Assembly: GCA_018894105.1 (NCBI GenBank)
Contig: CM032119.1
Span: 13,037,246-13,101,245, forward strand
Source of the DNA: Jacaranda mimosifolia
Lineage: Eukaryota > Streptophyta > Magnoliopsida > Lamiales > Bignoniaceae
Length of the DNA stretch: 64,000 nucleotides
Direction: 5' to 3'
Position numbers and translations under genes: made by a program. Each line of letters begins with the position of its first letter. Position 1 is the stretch's first letter. The notes under the pieces are model-generated. The model did not search any database. It was not told the DNA's origin and saw only the letters and a program-made list of their open reading frames with translations. Positions 45,946 to 59,140 of the stretch are shown one piece after another.

Positions 45946-47734
45946 TTATCATTAGTATATTAATATACTGAAAATTTATCCGTTTGATGGTTTTTTTATC
46001 AGAGGAATTAAAAACCAAGAAATATGATTACTTGAGATCACTTTTGCCATTGTCCTCTTGTGAAGGGAAGGGAAGGGAAGGGAAGAAAAGTGGGGAAAGA
46101 GCCTTTAAAAGCCAAAAGGCATTATAATGATAAACATAAAATAAAGAAAAAGAAGTCACGAAATATCAGCTTTTTAGAGCACTTGTTCATATCCCGTTCC
46201 CGTGCCTTGTTGCGGGGACCCTTTCGATTTGTTCCACATATCTTTAAACTCCTTTTTGAAACTTCCATTCCTAATCACAAACAAAAGTGATACACAAAAT
46301 ATTCACTTAATATTTCAAATTCCAAATGAAATATAGTTTATTTTTTAATTAATAGTTTAGTTCTGAAATATAGTGATGCATACCCTTGATTTAAATTACA
46401 GTGAGAAGCTAGTCCTCACAGGTTAAATTCATTATTTAATTGCAAAATAACCGAGAGAGTGGTGGTCTTGAAATTAAATAAAATTATGATTTTCAAAAAG
46501 ATTTTTATCTTTCTAATCAAAAGATTAACGAGTGGGATATTGGCGTAATTTGATGACTGACAACTTTATCATAAGATCATACAAAGAGTTAGAATTAATC
46601 ATTAGAAGAGAGATTCTATGACTAATTGGAAGATATTAAAAAAGATTGAATAAAGTAAAATATGATTGTGAACATCTAAATAGATAAAATTCGAACCATT
46701 TTATGATTCAAGCATTTTTGTTACAATAGATAAGATTCTCCGAGTGATGAATAAGATCGAATTGGATCAATCTAATCTAAGTGAAAAAAATGGAAACCAC
46801 CCTAAGAGTGTTAAAGAATTATTCACATTTCTAATAGTATTTTAAAATTATCCAAATAAGGCATGTACTATATATGCACTGTTCAAACTATATATTAATT
46901 TAAAGTGTGATTGATATACGAAATTCAAAATATGTTAATTCACCAAACCAGATAAATTTCTGTATTGTGTATCTTTGAACCTAGTTACGTTGACAACTCA
47001 TGAATAAAAAAATTCATGCGGCATGCCCTTAGATCAAATTAACCTCTTAATGTGTGTGTGTGTGTGTGTGTGTATACTTGGTCAAGAAGAATCTTAATGA
47101 TCAACAGATGATTAAGAGTATTTAGACAAACTAACAGAAAAGTGGAAAAGGTATATATATATATATATGCATTGAGTGGTAGGAGTGGTCATGCATGCCC
47201 ATGTAAATATGACCTTTAATTATATATATATATATATTTAAAACTATTAAATATATTTCTTCCCCACTAACATAAACACCAAATTAAATCTTACCTTTAA
47301 TTAGTTATACGAGAAAAATGTCAATATATAATGCCCTGGATGATTATAACGTTTGACCAGGTCAAATTTAACCATCCAATAAAAATATATATTAAATTAA
47401 AAAAAGATATATGGGCGATAGCGTGGCAATAAACTTATGTTCAAATTAGCTACGCAGACAAGATTAATATGTTATCATGCATGTTCTTGAAGATCATTTT
47501 CAATTAGGTTGAGAGCACATGGAGAAAAAATCAACCTATGCGAAATGCTCGATCTACGTGACACCCTGAAACTTGGCACCCTCCGCGTAGTTCCACACTT
47601 TCATTTTGTTAATTAATGATTATTGACCCAACATATATTTTGATGATTAATGATTAGCTTCCCCACTTAATCTTTTCTGAAACTATCTTTCCCATGTTTA
47701 TGTCTCCTTCTCCTCCTCCAATTCAAAGGTCCGA
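45946..47734. other. Intergenic, nothing recognised
   Basis: Contains a GGGAA pentamer array (about 46063-46085), a (TG)n tract (47051-47073) and two (AT)n tracts (about 47155-47170 and 47220-47240). No gene supported. Confidence 0.4.
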
Positions 47735-47885
47735 CTTTGGTTTAACTTATTTAAAAAATTATAATTTATAAAATATTTTTAAATTTATAAGATGTTAAAT
47801 TTTATTTTTAAAATAAATTATTAAATTGTTTGATAAATAAAATTTTATAACTCGTAAAATGCTCATTACATAAGTGAAAAAAATT
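47735..47885. mobile_element. Truncated MITE fragment (family M1)
   Basis: Resembles the inner part of the MITE at 30900 (TTATAAGATGTTAAA, then TAAAATAAATTATTAAA). No ends or target duplication survive. Confidence 0.4.
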
Positions 47886-47895
47886 GTTAAAGTTT

Positions 47896-47922
47896 AAGAA
47901 GAAGAAGAAGAAGAAGAAGAAG
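47896..47922. repeat. (AAG)n microsatellite
   Basis: Nine AAG/GAA trinucleotides in a row. Confidence 0.85.
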
Positions 47923-48231
47923 GTGGCACTACGTTCAGATCCTCTAGTTTTAATTCATTTCTTCCATAGTGGTGCTAGTCTTCCTCCATGAAAGAAAGGG
48001 ACCAATGCAAAAAAGAAAAAGGTGTTTTAATTTTCCTGATTCTTATCCTCGTGATCCATGCTCACTCACACCCTCTTCATCTTTTCTTTTACCATAATTT
48101 CTAGACGTCTTGCACAGTTGAGATTCAAAATAAGAACAATAATATCATAAAAATATATTAAACCTCTTTGATTATCCTCGATTTTTGAGTTGTTTAATAA
48201 ATATTAAGGGTAATAATAACTAAAAATGTTA

Positions 48232-49369
48232 GGGCTTGTTCTCCTACATTTTGGGGAAATGTTTTCCAACCCCCCAAAAAATTTCAAAATACATGCACAT
48301 TCCACAATCTTTCTCCCAAAACATTACAATTTTTTACCTAAAAAATCCTACACTCTAAAAAGTACACCTACTCCTTCATTTTCTCACTCCATCTTTCACA
48401 TCACTCATTCATTTATCATTATCTCATTTCACTAATATATATATATATATATTAATTCAATTAAATTAATTATCAAGAAAATTAATAAAAATTAAGTAAT
48501 TTTTTTTATGGTTACTGTGTAATTTATTTATTAAATAATATAATAATTAAATAATGAGTTAAAGTAAATAAATAACTTATCAAATTAATTAAATTAATTT
48601 ATTTAATTATATAAATAACTTATTATTTATATATTAATTATGTTTCATATTTCACGTATAATTGAATATTACACTTATTTATTTAATAAATAATTTAAGA
48701 TGATTTAGTTTCATATAATATAAAGTTATTTATTTTTTAATTTGATGAATCGTTATTAAGTCTTATATATATTTTATTTTATTTAAATAAATAACTAAGT
48801 TTTATTTATACATAAATCATAAATAATAAATAATTAAATAATTATATTTTAAGAATAAACAATAATTAGTTTATAATTAATGTACAATAATTAAATTTTT
48901 TTATATAAGCTGATATCAACAATTATGATATTAGCCAATTTTTTATAATTAAGATATAATTATAAATTCAAAAATAATTAATATTTATTAATAAATTCAT
49001 AAAAATGTAAATTTTAAAATAAAACATCAATTGAATTAATTGTATATCATTTTATTACAAAAATATATCAATCATTACATATATATACACAAACATCATA
49101 CAACTGTAATATACATACATATATAATATATTACATAAAAAATCACTTTTACCTTACAAATCCAACAAACAAACAACTGATTTGACATCAACAGTAAAAT
49201 TTGTCTCCTCCCAAAACATAAAGAAACAAACGACTCATTTTCAAATTATTTTCCATCTTTCCCCAAAACAAAAAAAAAAAAAGCTTGACACATTCTCCAA
49301 ATTTTCTCCCAAAAATCCATTCCCCCAAATTTTTTTCTAGAAATGGCCAAAATATGAGAGAACAAGCCC
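48232..49369 (+). mobile_element. PIF/Harbinger-type non-autonomous element, copy 2
   Basis: The termini GGGCTTGTTCTC and GAGAACAAGCCC are perfect over 12 bp and similar over about 22. TTA flanks both sides (48229-48231 and 49370-49372), the hallmark of PIF/Harbinger insertion. The element is 1138 bp with an AT-rich, non-coding core. It matches 25196-26687 in inverted orientation, including the C-rich segment CCCCCCAAAAAATTT and the AAATTTTCTCCC segment. Confidence 0.85.
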
Positions 49370-49372
49370 TTA

Positions 49373-52067
49373 TTGTATGACTTCATCAGTTAAAAGGCAT
49401 CATTCAAAGTATAACTGATTAATTGTGATGGGAAGAATCGAAGATTAATTCAATAAACTTAGGGAGTAGTAAACAATGTCTTCCATCAACGTAAATTTAA
49501 ACTTTGCTTAGTATTAGGTTGAACATTTGCTACTTGAATATAGTTTAGAAGCTTGAAGATATACTTTAGTGGTTGTATTTCAGACAAATTTACATTTACT
49601 CTAAAATGATTATAGGAAATTGTTTTATTTATTTTTCTTTTTGTGGAATAAATAGATATAAGCGTGATTGGTACTTTAAAGAGTAATAATCACCAATGAA
49701 GCAAAAATTTCTTCTAAAAGAATAATTCGCATGCTTTTACATTGACTGGAAATTAAGGGAATAATATTTTTTCGGTAATACTCTAACATAAGACAAAAAT
49801 AAGATCCTCTAATTAACTGCCTTTTGCGCATTGCAACATATATATATATATATATATATTCATTTTTTTTTTGTTAATTTCTTCATCACATTTGGTTGGA
49901 TATGTCGAAATTCGACAATTCTATCATGATGGTTTCTACTTTGACGATGTCCATGAATTGTGAGAGCTATATTTTTCATACTTGATTTTTCTTTTTTAAA
50001 ATTTAATTTTACCTATTTTTCAATGTTCTATAACTGGACCATCAAACTCATCTTCCTAAAACTTTTCAGATCATATCTACTAATCTCATGTTGAAGTTAA
50101 GATTTTTGGTCCCCCTAACCTAATTTAATTAACACCTTTGACCAAAAAGACCTTGATTTGTGTTACCATTCCTACACTATTTTTTCTTTCTTCTTTCTTC
50201 ACCAAATTGACTAACGTGGATGTGTTTTCTCGCAAGAGAAAAAAAACTCTCTGACCCAAAAAAAGGTTCTAACTTGTAAGTGTGTCTGCTTGGTTATGCG
50301 TACCATGCATTTGTTTATCTGTACGAAATTTATTACGCAAATTCAAGCAATTGGAGTAATGTAATATAATAGGTCCATCACATTAATTTCTTTTCACATA
50401 CAAGTTAACTAGAGGACGAACAGAGATAGTTATTCGGAATATTCTTGCCAGTTATTTATCTTTGTTTTTTATACAAAAAAATAAAAATAAAAATTGATTA
50501 TTACCTAGCTATAATTCCTTAATTACTCTACCTGGAAGTGAATAAAAATTCTTGAAGTACAGGTATTGCACCTGTTAGCCCTAAGTCTAATTAATCCTAG
50601 GTGAGAGTTACATAAGGGTCGCATACATGTTTTCACAAATGAAGAGTTATATATTTCTTCCAAAATTTAAACTCTCTTAAAATTTGATCAATCCAAGGTC
50701 TTTTTGGTATGTTAGTGAATGTGGAACTAGAAGATGCTCTCGAGTGATTTTTTATTTTTTTTATTTTTATTCATTTAAAAGACTAAAAAATACACTGAAA
50801 TAGACAAGAATTATCTAAAGAGTGATAAATTTACTTAAGAAAATTAGGAGTGGCAGCTGGTGCATACCATGAAAGATGTAGGTTATCCTGGGAGGCCTCC
50901 AGAGTATAGTTCTAGCTTTTATATATTTTGATTATATTTGCATATGCAAGAAAGAAAGAAGAATATGTTCAGATGACACATTATTTTCTTGAGTCCACAT
51001 AGATTAAAAAAAAAAAGACGCGTTTAACATTTTATTCAGACTTTACGTTGTCCTACCGAAAGATGACACACATTTAGCGAAGCTATATATATATATATAT
51101 ATATATATGCCTAATAGATATGATATGATATGATATGATATGCATGCTTTAATTTATATACAATTCTGATCTCTTTCCAATTAGATGATTTGTTAGCCAA
51201 CTATAATTGACTGTTGAGAATTAATTAAGAACAAATCCTCTCTTATATTGAAATTAATTATACACCTTTGTGCAATTCGTCATGCATGTCTTTCCACTAA
51301 CTCCTTTTTCTCACTCTAAAACAAAAACTTCCATTCTTTATATCTAAGCACATATGCATTTAGGCATTGAATATATACTCCCATTTGTCAATGATTGCCA
51401 CTCTTTCTGTGGGAGCCTCGAATCTTGAAGGGTCCCCAGTCCCCTCCTTAAAATTAGGATTAATCGCGTCGCGTCTTTTAATTAATCTTCGTTTCCACAA
51501 TAATATTTACATATATATATATATATATATATAAATCTATCTTTCATTGGACTAATCATCCTCCACCTCCATTAATTTATTTAGCTCACTCTATACAAAT
51601 ATATATATATGTATATATATATATTCGATAAACGACACTTGTTAATATTGTTTGTTAGTGAAATATATAGAATTGTCCACTTTAAGTTGTACCACATGAA
51701 AAACAATCTAACAACATTTAATTAAAACGCAAAACAATCCAAATTCCAAAATTAAAGAAATTTAGATGGGTATTTTTGCCCAAAGAACAAAGAAAAAGTT
51801 TATTAATTAACATTAACAAAGATGATCAATCTACATAATCTTCTTGTTACTAAGGTTCTTTTTTATTTATTTATTTATTTTGTGCCTTTCTCTCTTTCTT
51901 CCATCATTTCCAAAGACATCTTAATTTAAAGTACAAACAAACTTTCATTTATATATATGTACGTCAAATGTTCATTAATTCAAAATTTTGACCTCACATT
52001 TTATGAGTGAGACTTATAATATCATTGGGCCAAAGATCACTCGGCGAAATACAAACAAACTTATTAA
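49373..52067. other. Intergenic, nothing recognised
   Basis: Many (AT)n tracts (about 49840, 51085, 51515, 51600) and a TGATA pentamer array (51117-51141). No supported gene. Confidence 0.4.
51117..51141. repeat. ATATG/TGATA pentamer array
   Basis: Five consecutive GATAT units. Confidence 0.85.
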
Positions 52068-52453
52068 GAGGGTGTTTGGATGAACTTATAAGTTTCTCAA
52101 AACATCTTATAAGATGTTTGAGAGCTTATAAAATGTTAAAGAGCGTTTGATAATTTTTTTCAAAAACGAGCTTAGAAGCTCCAAAAATAAGATATTAAGA
52201 GCATGAAAGTTCTTTTCAAAAAAGTAAGGAGTTCCTAACTTACTTTGAACATCTTAACAAGCTCTCTTAATTTTCATCATGCTAATTACAAATTATCATT
52301 ATTAACATCTTATAAGCTCTAAAGTCTTATTTTATCAAAACACTTTAAGAACTTATTTTTTTAAAAAAATCTAACATATTATAAGCTCCAAAAACATCTT
52401 ATAAGATATATGACCTTATAAGACATTTTCAATAAATTTAGCCAAACACCCTC
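52068..52453. mobile_element. Small PIF/Harbinger-type MITE (family M1, copy 2)
   Basis: The ends GAGGGTGTTTGG and CCAAACACCCTC are perfect 12-bp inverted repeats flanked by TAA (52065-52067 and 52454-52456). The 386-bp body is made of CTTATAAGATGTTT-type words forming further internal inverted repeats. Non-coding. The best preserved member of its family here. Confidence 0.88.
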
Positions 52454-52456
52454 TAA

Positions 52457-55400
52457 TTCTTGGGTTTATTTTCATACATATGTTGTAGGAAAGAAGATTA
52501 CTATGACTATAGTGCAAGTCTAAGAGTACTTGAAAAAAATGCTGCTGGTTTCCTCTCACCATATACATGATGAAAGAGACATATTTTCATGCTGATCTCC
52601 AAAACAATAGGCTTTTTGGTTGAGGGTATGATTTTCCAATCACCAAGTGACCCACCACCAAACACACCCAACTTAAAAAAAGACCCTAATTTGAATTATA
52701 ATCTAGCTAGTGTGAGGTCATGAATCCATAAACCTAGCCTATAGCATATGAACTTTTGAATGGATGATTTTAGTGTTGTTTGGTTTTATATTAAATATTT
52801 GATAAAGTTTTTGTCAGTTCATTAGCTTGATGTTGACTCAAGAATTAAACTAAGTGGACAACTAACTCCACTGGCTTTGGAGCATAATTAGGTGACACAT
52901 AGTTTTCCAATCAGTGCTCACTCAGTCTTGAGCAAATCCAGATTTCATGTCACTATCTACAGTGCCCTTTATGTACTTTATATACATATATATATATATA
53001 TGTATATAAGTGCAGATTAATTTGTTATTTGCCAATATATATATATATATATATGGGGTATCTTGAATGTATCTAGCTGGGGAAATCGATGACGACGCCA
53101 ACTATAGTGTTGGAAGTCAACTTTTTTCTATTTTGTTGCCTCAATTATTGTTGTTTCATCTCTAATAGGTAGGTGTTTTATTTTATTTCAATTACCATCT
53201 ATTTTTAGTTTTTAGCTAGTCAAGTTCCATTAAAGGGTATATCCATATTTTGTTCTTGATACTTTCTTGCCCAAAAGGTGTGGCTTGTGCTGTCACTTTG
53301 ATCATCATGATCATTTGCCCTTCAGGCACCACATTAATTATTAAAGGATTATTTGGCATGCAAAAGGAGGATTAACAGATTAAGGTTTTTTTTTTTTTTT
53401 TTTTTTTCCTTGGCCAATTTTTTATCCAACTCTGCAAGTGGCCTGCCAGCTTTCCTATATATTCCTACTGCAAAGGGAAATTTACTGGATAACTCTATAT
53501 ATGTAAACTTTTATTTGTCTCCTATTCTGTGAGACTAGCTCATATATAACACAACAGGAATCTTGAATTAAACCAAGTGCTTGCATGAAATTTTTCAAAA
53601 TTAATTAGCTATCAGCAAACAGTTAATTGCTGCATCAAAGTGGCCCTTTAATTTATAGGTGTCAGTTTGAAATTTTAAAGTTTGTCATAGCTCATCTCCA
53701 ACCTCCAACCTCAAACATCAGACAAGCAATTGTACAAATAAAACCTTGACATGGCCGCATGAAACAAAAGGCTTTTTTTTTGGAGCAATAAAATCGCAAA
53801 TACTACTCTTTAACCACAAAAACAATACCAAAGGCCGGACACACAAGAAACAAGGTCCGGCCGGTCCAAGTAGCAAAGATTCATCATGCATGCTAGAATC
53901 ATATGTATGTACAAACTGTATACAACAAAAGATAGTGACCGTGAACACTTGTATGTATGTTTTTCGTTAGGATTCCTGCAAATTTGTCATCACTGGATCA
54001 AGATGGTAGGCTGTCTTTAATTTATCATATGATTAGATACTATCAAATTCACAGCTTGCTTAAGCTTTGATGATATTCAATCTTATCAACACATATATCA
54101 TATGTTTTACACAATTATGATTGGAAATAAAAAATCTGAATTAAATTATTGTACTTTATGAAAGTTGAGCAGTTTAAATAAATCAGTATGCATCTCTCTT
54201 TAATTAGACTGTCCTCTGATCAGCAATTACGTGGTAATTAATATTTCTACATTAAGAAAATGTTATGATATAATTGTATGAGTCAAAGAATTACCTTGTA
54301 ATTCTAATAACGAGCCTTCCTAATATATTTTGATTGGCAAGAATATCAATGTTAATTAACCTTGTTAATTTATTGTCTGCAAGATCATTGCTTAATTTTC
54401 TTGTTTGTAGGTGTTCAAGCTCTAGGTCTTTCAGCCATCCAAATTAATTCCTACAACTCAATTTGATCGAACAGCCAATTTCAGTTTGCTTAGCAGCACA
54501 CAGAAAGTGATGATCAGGATATCAGATATCTCACGTTTGAATCCTTTCAGTATGTACATCAACAGTGTAATGAATCAACGCCCAGTAGTGCATGCAAGAG
54601 CATGCTTACACGGAAGCTAATGCGCCCCTCTAGTAAAGATAACGCAAAAATGCACTTTTTTTCCGGTTAGTTAGCCTATATGGTTTCAAAATTCATCCTT
54701 TACATAGTTGTTTCGCCATTTCAATCCTCTGTCTATTGAATAAATGATCATTTTTGTCCAATTCGATTGAAAATTTAAAAATTGGTCATCAAATTCAAAT
54801 ATTAACCTGAAATTCAAAATTTTGACAACTCTTTTGGATTCAATTGCATAAAAAAAAAAACAAAACAAACAAATCAGCAGCAATTTCTACTTAATTTAGC
54901 CAAAAAATACGGAGTTTTGCATGAAATTGGCGTGAGAAACTTTAGGAAGTTTTTGGAGGTAATTAATTGCATTGAACCAACCAAAAGATTAGGAATTTTA
55001 AGCGGTGAATTGCATAAAATCGGGTTTTATGCAATTTACCACAAAAAATCGCCAAATATTTGAATTTTTTGCCAATCTCCAGCCAAAGTTTGAACGTTGT
55101 CGCCCATTTTTGAAATTTGATCAAGTAATGAACTGAAACTATTAGTGAGTCAATAGTGGATTAAAATTACAAAACAAATAAGTAAAAGATGAAATTTTAG
55201 GATAGCCAATTTATGTAATAAAAAATGTACCTAAAGATAAAGCTCTAAGTTTACAAAATTATTTTCATCTAATCAAACAATTTATCTTTACATTAATTAA
55301 TTCCAAATCTTTGCTTAAGCATAATTTTCTTCCTTTTTACACGAGCAACTTGGAATAGATACTGATGTTGCACGAAATTAGGTTCGAGATTCTTTTTAGA

Positions 55401-55480
55401 AATCATTGAATGATAGGCTTCTATTCTACAAAAGCACTCGCATAGAGATAGAGCACGAATTAAAAAAAAGAAGTAAGTAG
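52457..55480. other. Intergenic, nothing recognised except a hairpin
   Basis: No gene supported. Contains a T22 run (53386-53407), (AT)n tracts near 52985 and 53040, and the hairpin at 54996-55048. Confidence 0.4.
54996..55048. other. Strong imperfect hairpin
   Basis: AATTGCATAAAA (55008-55019) and TTTTATGCAATT (55025-55036) form a perfect 12-bp stem with a 5-nt loop, and the pairing continues imperfectly outward to about 24 bp. Confidence 0.7.
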
Positions 55481-55489
55481 ATGCTCTTT

Positions 55490-55830
55490 TTATGTTATAA
55501 GACCCTAAAGGGGCACGACTGGTGTAGGACCATCAAAGGGCACACAGCATAAAAGCCACTATAAGACCTTAAGGGGGCACGCAACAAGTAACAACCATAC
55601 CAATGCCCCTAAAGGGGTACACAACGATAGAAACTACGACTTTAGCAACACCACTTAGGGGAACATGCAATAATGATGAAAACCACAGTTCCCCTAAGGC
55701 AGCACATATCACCAACATTAAACTAAGATTGCCAAGGAGGGCTCCCCAAAAAAAAAAAAAAAAAAAAAGATAAAAAAAAATGAAACTAAGTTCTTCAACA
55801 AAAGCCCCTTAGGGGACTCCTTACCACTTT
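55490..55830. repeat. Degenerate repeat block in element B
   Basis: Six or more diverged copies of a word like ATAAGACC-TAAGGGGCACG at about 45-65 bp spacing. The same word builds the 2.4 kb array in element A. An A20 run follows at about 55749-55768. Confidence 0.6.
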
Positions 55831-56170
55831 TCATCGCAGTAAAGTCCCAATAAAAGGATAAAAATACAAAGGAGCATAAACATCAACAACATGTAAATAA
55901 AATGAGACATCAAGGAAAAGCATGAAGAACAAAATCATCCGAATGACTTAGTGCAAAAAGAGTGTGAATTAGTTCAAATCTCCATAACAAAATGTATGGT
56001 TAAAAACAATACCGAATTATGCAAACATATATTATGTTTGGCCTATACTTGGCTGCTAAAAAAGAAACTAACTAGCAAAGCTTTCAAAACAAGGTAAAAA
56101 GGTGGCAATTCTAAGCCAAAAAAAGAAAAAGAAAAAGTAATATACTTTTATTCTAAGTTCTGTGCTACTC

Positions 56171-58496
56171 CTACAAAGCCACAACCACCAGATCCTCCAC
56201 CATAGTATCAGCGCCAGCCTCCAAAGCTTCTCCAATAGCTCCAGAAGAAAGATTAACTAGAATAGTAGGAACGAGTGGCAACAAATTCTTTAGAGGGAAC
56301 TTTCTAATCTCGTTAAGCACAAGCTCAATAACCCTGGATAGTCTACTCGTATATCATAATGGCCTCCATCTTGACTGTCTCCAAGAACTCATCAAAGCCT
56401 TTAATCTCTTTCAAGAACTCTTCACGCACCATAGACAAAGGCTTTCCCAGTAGAAGACTCCAAAAACTGCTCCCAGTCTTCACTTCCCTATTGTATTGTT
56501 ACTTCAACTACTCATGCTCCTACAGTAACTTGGCAAACTCTCACCTTTTTAAGCATGCTGCTAGGTGATTCCTACAACCTCCTCCTTAGGCCAGGTTATT
56601 GTAGTTGCAAACCGCTATGCTCAGTGAAACATCTACACAACTAGGACCAAAGATGACAAATAAGATAATTAAATGATTGCACATAACTAAAGACATAAAC
56701 TGCAACTAAATAGACTAAGTAAGAAGAAAGGTATTTACCCAGGCTAAGCTATAGCAACAAATTTGGTCAATTAGGACGTAGAAAAAATATCTCCAACTTC
56801 CCTTAGTCATGCTCCCTAACCCTGCTCTACAAACTACTCATGTTGAAAGCAGTCTCATCAATGTCCTAATAAGAGTTGATGCCATAGCTCCTTTATAAAT
56901 CATGGCAGAACAAACCTTTGCCCTCCTTAGCATGGAAAAGACAAGAGGACCTCAGATAAGTAACTCCAGCAACGGACTCCCGAGAACACTTCCCAGCTGG
57001 TCTTGGAACTATTGGCTTAGAATTGTCACCCATGTTAATTTGAGGTGTAGTAAAAGGAGCATGAAGCTCTCTACAACACCTCTAAGGGGGGCTCAGATGC
57101 TGCCCTATTGGAGATGAGTTCTTGCTGTGTTGTTCTTGTATATGCCTATTGTGAGAATCGTCATTTGCCCACTAAGACGAATTCTGGCCAAGTCGAACTT
57201 ATTTCTTGCCAAGAACATGCAAATTGGATTAAACTTAAAATTTAAGAAACAATCAAGAAAAATAATGAAGTGCAAGGGAGAAAGCAAAAATGCAATAACA
57301 AGCATACAAGCAAGCAAGAGTAAAAAGATTAACTAAGTACTTGCTGGAAACAAGTAAGTGATGCCGAAAGGAGAAACAAATAATTTGTCTCCTTGAAGCG
57401 CTAGTGAAGGTCGCAACGAACATTTTGCAGATGCATCAATGAGAACAAATTACTCCAAACATGGGAAATCCTCCAACCCTCATCTCACACAAAGAAAAAT
57501 TAACTCTTCCAAGGCCTCTAAGAGAAGACAAACCACTTAAGAACTTACAATTCAAACTAGGAAAAAAGTGGAAGAAAATTTTATTTGGTACCCTCCACAC
57601 TGTGAAAAAGGAGTGAGAACTATCCAATGAGATAGGAAAACCAAGTCCTAAAGTGATGTTGAAACCCTACAAAACATGTAAAGAAGTTCGGAGTGAGTTG
57701 ATTCAAACACATCCCATAACTTTTAACAATCTCCAACAATAAGGAATCCACTACTAAATAACAACTAAAAATAATGAAATACCCTAGAGGAGGCGATACA
57801 ATGTGATATTCCAAAAAAGAAAGAACAAACTCAAACTCGTTAGAGGTGCAGTACATCTTAAAATTTCTAACTTTTGTCAAGAAAGCGAACAAAGCTATTG
57901 ATCAACACAACAAAACAACCATCGATATTGGAAGCATCATCGGATCATTTCTCAAAAAAATCCTTTCCCAAACTTAAACTCAAAATCGGAATCAAATAGA
58001 GAATGTTCTCAAAAACCAAGGAATGAATAATGTATTCTTGATGCACAACTCTATGATCTAAGACCAGACTGGATGATACGCCTAAAGAAAGGCTCACAAA
58101 CTTAGAAAATATGACGAAAACATGAGAAGGACGACCTCCGTGAATAAAAACAACTTTGACAAGACCACGGCCATCCAAAATAGCATCAATTGGAGCGGCC
58201 ACCTACGCTAACCTAAGAACCGAATGCCTGCTGTGTAGCACCTAGTGGACGCCTTTAGGCCATGCAAACGCCTCGGGCATAGGCACCTAACCAACCACGG
58301 TGGTGGCGACTCTGTAGCCAACCCTTATTGGACTCTTGAACTTTGATTTGGACTTAGTCTTACTACCCGACATCTTACTCCCAAGTTGAGATTTTTCAAA
58401 AAAAAATTTACATACTCTATGAAGTTAGAAAATACACACAAGAAAATAAAGTGAGGGAAAAGGTAAACGAAAATTACCTTTGGAACTCATCTTGTA
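56171..58496 (-). pseudogene. Antisense ORF of element B, broken
   Basis: Reading the minus strand, coding pieces succeed one another: a possible short first exon MSSK (58493-58482), MSGSKTKSKSKFKSP (about 58373), AAPIDAILDGRG (to 58202), EFEFVLSFLEYHIVSPPLGY and LNQLTPNFFTCFVGF (57892-57620), VLKWFVFS (about 57540), then the leucine/glutamate-rich VREEFLKEIKGFDEFLETV (about 56425-56365), NEIRKFPLKNLLPLV, and GEALEAGADTMVEDLVVVAL, ending at 56171. The QLTPN-----VGF block recalls the plant gypsy-type Transposase_28 domain (PF04195) seen in antisense ORFs of Tat elements. Several stops and shifts break it. Its role is unknown even in intact relatives. Confidence 0.5.
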
Positions 58497-59110
58497 TTGC
58501 CAATAAGGTTTACTTCCTAAAAACCCAAAATTGCCAAAATTTATAGAAGTCCTTTAGAGGATGTAACATATAAAGCTAAATATCTCCTTGAAACAACCAG
58601 TTAAGGAAACCTAAGAATCTCTAGCTTAGTTAATTGTTGACTTATTAAAATTTTCTAAAGTCGAAATTAAAAATAAATCACCAAATTTAATAAAATTAAT
58701 TAATTATGATGAAGTACAATTGAAATTAAGTTTATAATATACTTTTAATATGTAAATAAAAATTTCAAATTAAAAGTAAGGGACTTGATTGTAACACCCC
58801 AATCCTTGAGTATGAATTTTTAACAAAATTTAAATTTAATAAGTTGAACCTAAGTATTGAGAACCGATGGAAAATTTAAAATATTAAAATCGAGATAGGC
58901 CTTAATAAGTCATACGTAAGTTAATTAGAGCCTTAGTGTGATGTTGAAAATTATGGCGATCGAAAATTTATAAAAATTGGACTTATTGAATAAAAATTAT
59001 AGCTAAATAAAGGCCAATTTGTTAAACGAGAAAAGTTAAGAGGGAGTTATTGAAAGTTTAGGAGATTGTTAGGCTCGACTGCATGCACGAAGAAGTTTTG
59101 GGGTGGGATT

Positions 59111-59140
59111 TGCAATTTAGGAAAGTTAAAAAATATAAAA
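59111..59140 (+). promoter_or_regulatory. TATA-like element of the 5' LTR
   Basis: TGCAATTTAGGAAAGTTAA then AATATAAAA. The same order occurs at about 27107-27134 in the solo LTR. Confidence 0.4.

Larger units (their letters stand above)
55481..58789 (+). mobile_element. 3' half of a second Tat-like gypsy element (element B)
   Basis: Shares with element A the AAGACCCTAAAGGGGCACG-type repeats (55490-55830), a following segment (TTTGGCCTATACTTGGC at about 56037; TTTAGCCTACACTTGGC at 6621 in A), an antisense ORF, and the purine tract AAAGTAAGGGAC (58773-58784). The 3' LTR is cut after TTGAT by the gypsy LTR starting at 58790. The left half (LTR, gag, pol) is absent. Confidence 0.6.
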
